Shown here in pieces: positions 34,318-41,826 of a stretch of 64,000 nucleotides of DNA. Under the pieces are notes generated by a model, which saw nothing but the letters and a program-made list of their open reading frames with translations, did no database searches and was not told the DNA's origin. Within the stretch, counting starts at the first letter, position 1, and every line of letters starts with the position of its first letter. The stretch comes from CAZUUO01 sp964622665 (GTDB taxonomy: Bacteria; Patescibacteriota; Patescibacteriia; Magasanikbacterales; GCA-002688135), in assembly GCA_964622665.1 (NCBI GenBank), contig CAZUUO010000001.1, forward strand, positions 1-64,000, read 5' to 3'. Both the position numbers and the translations under genes were made by a program.

Positions 34318-36549
34318 TTACTTGTTTTGAAAAAAGTCACTCGCTTCATCAAAGGTAAACGGCATTGTTGATGACCCCGCTGGTAATAAGGTTATAAGTT
34401 TTGACGCTTCATCCTTTTTTGGTCCATTCAAGGTGGTCATGTAGTGCAATGCTTCATAGGCTTCGCGATATAATTGCGCACGATAGGCACTTGCCGCAAA
34501 TAACAATAAAATATTTTCATTATTTTTATTCTCCCTTACTCCAACCAAGTAATAGAATGCTGAAGAACGATATTCTCCCCATTTTGCGAGACTGTTTGCT
34601 AATATTTGCCAATCCTGAAACGCATTCACATACTCTTCATTTTTTAGGAGCGGTAAAATAAGTTTTTTTGCTTCTTCATCTTTCCCCAATACTATCAACG
34701 ATACACCTTTGTAGAGTTTCATGAGTAAAACATTTGGTGCAAATGAAAGTGCTTTTGTATATTGCTCGTCTGCCAATTCAAATTTTCTTTGTAAATTGTA
34801 AATTTGTGCAATAGCTAAATAATAAGACTGGCGTTTTGGAGAAAGTTCACGTGCCTTCTCATATTGTGCGAGGGCTTGCGCACTATAATCACCACCTTCA
34901 TACAAACGGGTTATATATAAATTTCCTTTTAACTCGTAATAATGAGAATAATACGGATTTTTAGCAATCAGTTCATCTACGAGTTGATGAGATCGTGCGT
35001 ACAACCATTCACGAGCTGCAACATCTGTAATAGAGGGTGATTGCAAAATATTTGCCGCAGTTGTTAAAAATTCTTCACGAGGTGAGGGGAAATACATTGA
35101 GGGGGTACGTAATGCCAACTCATAGTAGGGCAACGCACGCGTATATAATCCGCTATCTGCTAATGAAAACCCTTTTACAATATAATTACTACTAATATAG
35201 GGATATACCACGGCGTACATAAGGGGAATTATTGATAATAGAATCGCAGCACCAAGTCCCCCGTATACATTTTTAGGTTCAACTATTTCAAGTTCAACGT
35301 CATGTGCAACAAAATAAAACAGTGTTAGCTGTAGTAATACCGATAATGCTGTATCAAATGCCAGCAATAAATGGACATGATTAGCACACCAAATTCCTGC
35401 GAATATCATTTTTTTGGTAGTATGAATTTTTTTATGATTTAACACCACCCACAACATACCAAAAAAATATGCACCATAGGTCAGCAATCCGATTGCACCA
35501 AAATTCACCAGACGTTCTACAATGATATTATGAGCTCGATCAAAGTGCGTTTCCGAATATCCAAATTGCAACAACGCTGGCTCGTAATACTTATCAAAGG
35601 CATATTTAAAATTTTCATTCCCCCATCCAAGAAATGGGCGTTCATAAAATGCATTGATACCTGCTTTCCATGCCAATACACGAGTGGTTAAGGTGATTTC
35701 ACTGAGTGAAAATTTGGTGAGACGACCTAAATCACTGTTATTTTTTAAAAAGGTTACCGAAGAACCTAACAATATAATTAGTAAAAGTGCGAGAGCTCCA
35801 AAACCTTTCTTTACTCTTCCTCGCCACTCTTTGTGATTCCACACTACATATATTCCACACACTCCAGCAAATACCAGTAATGCAATAAACGTACCACGCG
35901 TTTTACTTAAAATAACTCCTACCACATGGAGCAAGGCAACAGCAGCTGCACCGTAACGAATCCATTTCTTTTCGTGTTCATCCACAATAAGCAACAGCGC
36001 TGCTGCAATGTAGAGTAATTCAATTTGTGCAAAGAAAATTGCATTTGCAATCGTTCCTGAGATACGAAACCCCGTATCAATGCCATACAATATAACACCG
36101 ACATATCGCAAAAATGCTGCTCCCACAACCGCTGCACTTGTTGCTACAACCGTGTACAACACGATTTTCTTTTCTTTTGCTGTAGGAAAAAAAATCCAAA
36201 CCGACAGATAGATGCTCATGACTGACCACAGTTGCAACAATCCCATGCCCCGCTCTTCATTACCCACAAAACTTCGTACCACATCAATACCTAACAAAGA
36301 AATTATGGTGTCTACCAGTAATAAACTGATCGGTAGAGCAACCATCGGGTTTTTAATTATTTTTCCCAGTTGATTTCTATTTTCTTTATTCGTCATTAAC
36401 ACCATCATCAATGACAATAGTACTATGGATATCGTCATCAAAAATAACGTTTTCCCAAAAATGAACGGATAACTCACGTACGGAATTACCACCAATGGTG
36501 TTGCGGCTAATCCTAGTAACGTCATTATTTTGGCAATTTTTTTAATCAT
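34318..36549 (-). CDS. O-antigen ligase/Wzy-like membrane protein with TPR domain, copy 2
   Basis: 743 residues, same architecture as its neighbours. Ligase core: AGINAFYERPFLGWGNENFKYAF and DRAHNIIVERLVNFGAIGLL; upstream the arginine-containing loop around LSKTRGTFIALL. C-terminal TPRs (about 540-720): YEKARELSPKRQSYYLAIAQIY, LADEQYTKALSFAPNVLLMKLY, ALHYMTTLNG. The three paralogues share the W-G/Y-G-(N/S/P)-E-N motif but diverge in length. Translationally linked to copy 3 (3 nt) and copy 1 (2 nt). Confidence 0.88.
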   Translation of the reverse strand: MIKKIAKIMTLLGLAATPLVVIPYVSYPFIFGKTLFLMTISIVLLSLMMVLMTNKENRNQLGKIIKNPMVALPISLLLVDTIISLLGIDVVRSFVGNEERGMGLLQLWSVMSIYLSVWIFFPTAKEKKIVLYTVVATSAAVVGAAFLRYVGVILYGIDTGFRISGTIANAIFFAQIELLYIAAALLLIVDEHEKKWIRYGAAAVALLHVVGVILSKTRGTFIALLVFAGVCGIYVVWNHKEWRGRVKKGFGALALLLIILLGSSVTFLKNNSDLGRLTKFSLSEITLTTRVLAWKAGINAFYERPFLGWGNENFKYAFDKYYEPALLQFGYSETHFDRAHNIIVERLVNFGAIGLLTYGAYFFGMLWVVLNHKKIHTTKKMIFAGIWCANHVHLLLAFDTALSVLLQLTLFYFVAHDVELEIVEPKNVYGGLGAAILLSIIPLMYAVVYPYISSNYIVKGFSLADSGLYTRALPYYELALRTPSMYFPSPREEFLTTAANILQSPSITDVAAREWLYARSHQLVDELIAKNPYYSHYYELKGNLYITRLYEGGDYSAQALAQYEKARELSPKRQSYYLAIAQIYNLQRKFELADEQYTKALSFAPNVLLMKLYKGVSLIVLGKDEEAKKLILPLLKNEEYVNAFQDWQILANSLAKWGEYRSSAFYYLVGVRENKNNENILLLFAASAYRAQLYREAYEALHYMTTLNGPKKDEASKLITLLPAGSSTMPFTFDEASDFFQNK

Positions 36550-36552
36550 ACG

Positions 36553-38772
36553 TTATTTTATTTTACTGTGGAGTGTTTCTATGAAAGCTTCAACTTTTTG
36601 TTTATAGGTTGGGTCTTTTTCAAGAACACTTGTTGCTGCACTAATACTCTCATCATATCGCCCCACATTTGCTAATGCCATCGCCAATTGCAAACGTTGA
36701 CTTGCAGTATCAATAAATTCTCCTGCATCATTAGGACGAGCAACTGCTTGTAACATCAGTACAATTTCTTCATAATACCCATTTTTCTCAAAAATACCGA
36801 TGAGATACTGAACCAATTCTTCGTTGGGTTGTATGGTGTAGCCCTCTCTTAGAGCAATAGATAAATTTCTCGCTGCTTCTCCGCTATTTCCTACGGCATC
36901 TTGTGCAAGCCCTTGTAAAAAATACATGAGGGGCGGCGCACCAATTTTTTCCATATTTTTTCCAATGAGTAATGCTTCATTTGGTTTTGCTAACGACAAG
37001 AGCATTCGTACCTCTGCAATATCAATCACATGACGGTCTGGTGACAATTCTCGTGCACGCGTAAATAATGCTCGCGCTTTTTGTTCGTGACTTGCTTGAT
37101 TTGCAGTATCAAACTCCGCAAGAAATCCTTCAACCTGTGCCAAACGTAAAGTTAAAGAAAAGAGATGGGGGTTTTTTTCAAGTTCTTCTTGTAATCCCTT
37201 CTCTAAATTCTGTAATACTAACGAACGCACATCAGGACTCATGAGTCGTGCATTGTTTATCGTATCATCGGCAATTGTTTTTAAGGTATCTCGATGGAAA
37301 ATACTGTTTGATGAAAATAAATCTTTCACTTCATTTTCATACGTTGTTGAAAGTGCTCGGGCATCTAATCCACTTTGTACTACACCAGCTTTCTTCATTT
37401 CTTGTAGTGGCAATATTACCCCAAACAATATAAACCACACCGCAAAACCACCCAATACCACGGGAAAACTTGACTGTACCATGTTGGGGAGTCTTATTTC
37501 TTTTTCTAACGAGATAAGTACCGCAAGTCCCAGAAACACCGCAAATAAGATTGATGGCGTATCAAACGTCAAACTTCCAAATGCAATGTATGCAACGATC
37601 AATGCAGCAACCGTACGAGCACTATATTTTTCATCACCCTTATACACACGAATTCTCCACAACAATAAGCCGAGTGCTACCACAAAAAATAATAATCCAA
37701 TAATTCCTTGGCTTGCCAAATATTCAAAGAAGATACTGTGTGGACGTTCTCCCCATGTTTCATAAAGTGATGCGTGTGCTCGCGCAATTAATCCCACCGG
37801 ATAATGACGATCATACGCAACCTCATAATTTTCTGGTCCCCAACCAAGTAGAGGTTTTTCTAAAAATGAGACGTACGCTGTTTTCCAAAAATAAATACGC
37901 GTGTCGATACCACTCACACTCAATAATTTTTGTGCCACACTATCAACGGTGCCAAAAAATTCGCGTTGAGCTACCACCCACAACGAACCAACCGTAAAAA
38001 TAGCGACAAGTCCGACAGTTGCACCAACTTTTAGTAATTTAGATTTTTGTTCGTACAAGGCATACCCAAAAAATGTCAGCACACCGGCGATCAACCCAAT
38101 ACCACCTGCACGTGTTTTAGCAACTAGCACCGTCACGACAACAAACATCGTCAACAATGTTGCCCATATTTTTTTTGTTTTATTTTTTTCTTCCCACCAC
38201 AACGGAATACCAGCTAATGCCGACATCATCACGTGTGCCCCAAAATAAGTTTCATTACCAAATAAACCGATAAATCGTCCACTCAATCCAGGAACACCAA
38301 CATGCACGTCAAATAATCCGTTATTAAATTGGATGAGCCACGCAACTATTGATGCGAACACCCCTGAATATAATAAGGTATACCACGCCAATTTTCGGTG
38401 CTCGGGATTTTTTCGTAAGTATGCCCCAAATACCACTGCACCACTTAATAATACGATCCAGGTAGTTGTACCACTTAACCGAAGTGCATCACCAAAAAAA
38501 CTTTTAGCAACATCAACCCCAGTGAAACCTGAAATTAATCGAATTCCAATTATAGTGAGTACTCCCAATACTGTTGCAGTAATTGGTAACGATGACTTTT
38601 TTTGCAATGCTTTCATGCAACTGACTCCCACAACCATCGCAATCAATCCAAAAGCAATCAACCATTTTCCGATATGATACGGAAAAATAGTTTGATATGT
38701 TACGATAGTAGGTAATATTGCCAATATCCCCAAAATAATTACGAGAATATTTTTTTCAAACCATTGTCTCAT
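36553..38772 (-). CDS. O-antigen ligase/Wzy-like membrane protein with TPR domain, copy 3
   Basis: 739 residues. Core motifs: KTAYVSFLEKPLLGWGPENYEVAYD and the His motif RPHSIFFEYLASQG; TRAGGIGLIAG is the Arg loop. C-terminal repeats contain FTRARELSPDRHVIDIAEVRML and NLSIALREGYTIQPNEELV. Its ATG overlaps the stop of the Big-1 protein gene by 4 nt (ATGA), so the envelope operon runs Big-1, copy 3, copy 2, copy 1. Confidence 0.88.
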   Translation of the reverse strand: MRQWFEKNILVIILGILAILPTIVTYQTIFPYHIGKWLIAFGLIAMVVGVSCMKALQKKSSLPITATVLGVLTIIGIRLISGFTGVDVAKSFFGDALRLSGTTTWIVLLSGAVVFGAYLRKNPEHRKLAWYTLLYSGVFASIVAWLIQFNNGLFDVHVGVPGLSGRFIGLFGNETYFGAHVMMSALAGIPLWWEEKNKTKKIWATLLTMFVVVTVLVAKTRAGGIGLIAGVLTFFGYALYEQKSKLLKVGATVGLVAIFTVGSLWVVAQREFFGTVDSVAQKLLSVSGIDTRIYFWKTAYVSFLEKPLLGWGPENYEVAYDRHYPVGLIARAHASLYETWGERPHSIFFEYLASQGIIGLLFFVVALGLLLWRIRVYKGDEKYSARTVAALIVAYIAFGSLTFDTPSILFAVFLGLAVLISLEKEIRLPNMVQSSFPVVLGGFAVWFILFGVILPLQEMKKAGVVQSGLDARALSTTYENEVKDLFSSNSIFHRDTLKTIADDTINNARLMSPDVRSLVLQNLEKGLQEELEKNPHLFSLTLRLAQVEGFLAEFDTANQASHEQKARALFTRARELSPDRHVIDIAEVRMLLSLAKPNEALLIGKNMEKIGAPPLMYFLQGLAQDAVGNSGEAARNLSIALREGYTIQPNEELVQYLIGIFEKNGYYEEIVLMLQAVARPNDAGEFIDTASQRLQLAMALANVGRYDESISAATSVLEKDPTYKQKVEAFIETLHSKIK

Positions 38773-40304
38773 ATAACAAGCGGAGAAACCGAGATTACTC
38801 CAATATCAATAATATCTACTCCGTCAATGCGCGCGGTTACCCAAGCGGTTCCCGCCACTTTCGTACTAAACATAAACACCGCTTCCCCATTTTCATTTGT
38901 CACACTTTCTTTTGGAATTATCACATCGCCATTTCGGTTACTGCTCAGGGCAACTTTTGCATTTTGTATACGCGCACCAATTGCATTACGTGCGGTTACC
39001 GTTACCGTAACTTTTTCAATACCATCTGCTAAAATTGGAGAAATACTTGTTGCAATTGTTGAGCGTGTTGCACTTGCTGGCACATTACTTGTTACTGGTG
39101 GTTCAGCAAAATATACTTTCATAGTTCCAATCCACACACTGTTTGCGTACACATCCAGGTACGCACTTCCCATTTGAGTTGAAGTAATAAATGCCGTTAC
39201 GATACCACTTGAGTTGGTAATTTTTTGAGGAATAGAAATCACATCAACACCACCTCGATTTGATTTTACGTCTACCGTCACATCACGGAGCCGTGTGCTT
39301 GTGCCGTCTCCACTGATGACTTCTACCTGAATTTGTCCATTGGTCGCACCATCAGCGATGTACCCACCAATTTGGCGAATACGGGAATCTTGTGGAGAAA
39401 TTTTTGATCCATTTATTTTTTCAATGGTAATTACTTTTTCTTTTGCTACATTCCCTACGGTAATTGTAAATAATACATCATTAAAATTTCGCGTTACCAC
39501 TTTTCCTCGGTATGTCCCAGGTGCAACGGCAAATTTTTGTTCGCCACCCACTTGTGTCATCAATACGTTAGTAAAATCGAAATCCTTATACAAAGTTACT
39601 GAGGCTGCTGGTACCGGCATACCCGCTTCATCAATCACTCGTATAGTAAGTGGTTTTGTTAAAGCTGCGCAATTCATGGATGTACTCGCTACCGTGCAAG
39701 GAGTATTGCCCTGTAAACGTACGGTTGTCACGGTATTTTTTTGCACCAACACGCGTGATAATGCTGTGTTAGTTGTTACATTTCCAAAACCATCTGCAAA
39801 TATCACCAATGCCTTTTCACCATTTTCTGAAAAATAGTATGTATTATTTATTTTTTTTGCCGCTTGTACGCCGCCAAATTCAACAACTGCATTATTAATT
39901 GGCAATTGTGATTCATCGTACACCGAAACTACGAGTGGGTATGCAAGGCGAAAGGGAGTATTAATATTTTTAGTACTTCCTACATCCAAAATACCTGTTT
40001 CTTGTGTCCCCCCAGTCACATATCCTCGTGCCCCAACCGTAAATGAGCATGAACGATCCTCAAAATTTTTCCATGCGATTGTAGCAGTAAATTGTCCAGG
40101 TACTCCATTTGATTTTACACTTTCTACACTATCAACTGAACAATTACCCACTTCAATTTCAGGAATGCGAGATGTTAATGGTTCATTAAATTCATCAACT
40201 ACTGAAAAAGTTACCGTTGATACCGCCGCCGCCCTTGCCCCCAACGGCAGTGCTATATATAAAACCCCCCCAGCAATAAGCCCTACAATATTGCGTAATT
40301 TCAT
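38769..40304 (-). CDS. Secreted protein with Big-1 (invasin/intimin-like) Ig domains
   Basis: 511 residues with a signal peptide (IVGLIAGGVLYIALPLGARA, cut likely after ARA). Several beta domains follow; the last two are Big-1 type: ADGATNGQIQVEVISGDG with NRGGVDVISIPQKITNSSGIVTAF, and ADGIEKVTVTVTARNAIGARI with LSSNRNGDVIIPKESVTNENG. Earlier parts look like carboxypeptidase-regulatory or Kre9-type folds (VRVIDEAGMPVPAASVTLY). Probably a surface protein. First gene of the operon with the three ligase-like genes, suggesting it is a glycosylation target or surface-assembly partner. Confidence 0.85.
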   Translation of the reverse strand: MKLRNIVGLIAGGVLYIALPLGARAAAVSTVTFSVVDEFNEPLTSRIPEIEVGNCSVDSVESVKSNGVPGQFTATIAWKNFEDRSCSFTVGARGYVTGGTQETGILDVGSTKNINTPFRLAYPLVVSVYDESQLPINNAVVEFGGVQAAKKINNTYYFSENGEKALVIFADGFGNVTTNTALSRVLVQKNTVTTVRLQGNTPCTVASTSMNCAALTKPLTIRVIDEAGMPVPAASVTLYKDFDFTNVLMTQVGGEQKFAVAPGTYRGKVVTRNFNDVLFTITVGNVAKEKVITIEKINGSKISPQDSRIRQIGGYIADGATNGQIQVEVISGDGTSTRLRDVTVDVKSNRGGVDVISIPQKITNSSGIVTAFITSTQMGSAYLDVYANSVWIGTMKVYFAEPPVTSNVPASATRSTIATSISPILADGIEKVTVTVTARNAIGARIQNAKVALSSNRNGDVIIPKESVTNENGEAVFMFSTKVAGTAWVTARIDGVDIIDIGVISVSPLVI

Positions 40305-40388
40305 AACTGATAATCAATAATATATTGCTTTTAGTATCTCATATTTTCGTGATTATTTACAGTGGAGGGAAACCTATCACCTAAAACA

Positions 40389-40412
40389 TAAAACCACCCT
40401 TTTGGGGTGGCC
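40389..40412 (-). terminator. Terminator of rplU
   Basis: CCACCC / GGGTGG with a 5-nt loop and TTTT on the minus strand, 15 nt after the stop codon. Confidence 0.85.
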
Positions 40413-40424
40413 TTATTGAGTGTA

Positions 40425-40739
40425 TTACGCAGCAATTGAAACGATTTTCAATGCGGTAAATGGTTGGCGGTGACCAACAGTTCGACGATAGCGAACCTTG
40501 CGTTTGTATTTCACCACTGAAACCTTAGCAGCACGATCTTGTGCTTCTACCACTGCTTTAATTGTGACATTCACGCTTGGAGTACCTACTTTTACATCAC
40601 TTCCATCATCATTACCAATAAGTAATGCTTCTTTCATGATAATTTCAGAACCAACTTCAGCAAGCATTTTTTCTACTTTAACTGTTTGGCCTTCGCGTAC
40701 AATGTATTGTTTTCCACCTGTTGTTATTACCGCAAACAT
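40425..40739 (-). CDS. rplU: 50S ribosomal protein L21
   Basis: 104 residues, full length. Beginning MFAVITTGGKQYIVREGQ and the C-terminal VSVVKYKRKVRYRRTVGHRQ, the family's rRNA-binding signature, are clear. Unlike most bacteria, rpmA (L27) is not adjacent: a terminator follows. Its promoter overlaps the stop codon of the sugar-transferase gene upstream, and the mRNA has a leader with a short stem. No Shine-Dalgarno. Confidence 0.97.
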   Translation of the reverse strand: MFAVITTGGKQYIVREGQTVKVEKMLAEVGSEIIMKEALLIGNDDGSDVKVGTPSVNVTIKAVVEAQDRAAKVSVVKYKRKVRYRRTVGHRQPFTALKIVSIAA

Positions 40740-40782
40740 ATGTGCTAATATCCAGTATTTCGCTGGAAGTACGTTATTTTGT
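40740..40782 (-). promoter_or_regulatory. rplU 5' leader with a possible r-protein stem-loop
   Basis: The transcribed leader contains CCAG-CGAAATA-CTGG (about 40752-40766), a short stem-loop ahead of the start codon. L21 mRNAs in other bacteria have autoregulatory leaders, but I cannot match this to a known consensus. Confidence 0.4.
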
Positions 40783-40788
40783 GGTCCT

Positions 40789-40818
40789 ACTATATCGCAT
40801 AGACCCCTCTGCTGTCAA
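40789..40818 (-). promoter_or_regulatory. Promoter of rplU
   Basis: TTGACA (40813-40818), 18-nt spacer, TATAGT (40789-40794) on the minus strand. The TGA in TTGACA is also the stop codon of the upstream gene (40815-40817). Confidence 0.85.
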
Positions 40819-41819
40819 GCCTTTTGTACCCTTTTTTCAACATAAACTATCATGATGAGTGATAGGACCAATAACACCCCCAAAAGTGCGTATTTTTGGG
40901 CGGAAGTTAATATTAAGGTCACCCCACTAATGAGGAGTGCTACCCCATAATATACCCAAACCGTCTTTTCATCCCCAAGGTAATTCCGCAATCGAAAGTG
41001 TAAATGGGTGTCATCCCCTTCCCACGGTTTTTTCCCATTTTTCAGTCTTTTGAGCACGACATACAAAAAATCTATGCTGGGTAATGCCAAAATTAAGCTT
41101 GCGGCGGCAAATTTGATTCCACCGAGTAATGCCAAGAGCGCCAACATAAACCCTGTCCACGTACTCCCGATATTGCCCAAAAATACCTGTGCCGGCTTAT
41201 AATTCCATACCAAAAACCCCAGACAACTTGCACCAAATAATGCTGATAAGATGGCAATATTTTTATCAAAATAGGGGGTTGCTAATGAAAACGCAGCAAT
41301 ACCAAACCCACCAATCGCACTAATTCCCGTCACCAATCCATCCAATCCATCCAATATCTTTGTCACCATAGTCATCCCCACAAGCCACACAAATGACACA
41401 ATACCACTGACCCAGAGTGATAATACTAGCATTCCACCAAAAGGATTTGAAATGACAATTTCTTTATTGAGCCAAAGTACCACCCATAATGCCGCACCAA
41501 TTACAGCTGCCAATTGTTTTCGTGATGAAATGTTGTATCTATCATCTTGATAACCCGAAATACCGAGCACCATTGTTGCCCCCACACAGGCTATAACATA
41601 GGACGCGGGAATTTCTAAACGCCCACTTATTACACAAAACCCAGAAACCACTAAAAAGGCGAATATAATGCCAGCGCCTCCCAATAATGGTGTTGGGGTG
41701 GTATGTTTTTTTCGTGGTAGATTTGGTTTATCAACAATTCCGTACGCCCGCGCAAATGCAGTTATTATTCGCGTACTTATCACTGCCAAGCAGAATGTTG
41801 TGAGTAACAATGACACCAT
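40815..41819 (-). CDS. Polyprenyl-phosphate sugar-1-phosphate transferase family (MraY/WecA-like)
   Basis: 334 residues, ten or so membrane segments, family GT4 of MraY/WecA/Rfe. Expected acidic motifs: GISGYQDDRYN (cytoplasmic DD), and TKILDGLDGLVTG, where the usual Asn before (N)xxDGxDGL is Lys. FLGNIGST stands where FxGDxGS is normal (Asp to Asn), and DDTHLHFRL stands for the late His motif. These exchanges may make it a variant enzyme. 7 nt after the ClpC-like gene; its stop codon TGA is part of the rplU promoter. Confidence 0.8.
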   Translation of the reverse strand: MVSLLLTTFCLAVISTRIITAFARAYGIVDKPNLPRKKHTTPTPLLGGAGIIFAFLVVSGFCVISGRLEIPASYVIACVGATMVLGISGYQDDRYNISSRKQLAAVIGAALWVVLWLNKEIVISNPFGGMLVLSLWVSGIVSFVWLVGMTMVTKILDGLDGLVTGISAIGGFGIAAFSLATPYFDKNIAILSALFGASCLGFLVWNYKPAQVFLGNIGSTWTGFMLALLALLGGIKFAAASLILALPSIDFLYVVLKRLKNGKKPWEGDDTHLHFRLRNYLGDEKTVWVYYGVALLISGVTLILTSAQKYALLGVLLVLSLIMIVYVEKRVQKA

Positions 41820-41826
41820 AGTACGC

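Noticed and set aside
37241..37765. 174-codon open frame on plus
   Set aside because: Antisense of the third O-antigen-ligase-like gene; no start signals.
38764..39837. Two plus-strand frames of 137 and 165 codons
   Set aside because: Antisense of the Big-1 protein gene; composition typical of shadow frames.
28703..40304. Search for CRISPR or tandem DNA repeats across the repeat-rich protein genes
   Set aside because: TPR and Big-1 repeats exist only at protein level; no regularly spaced direct DNA repeats were seen here or elsewhere in the window.
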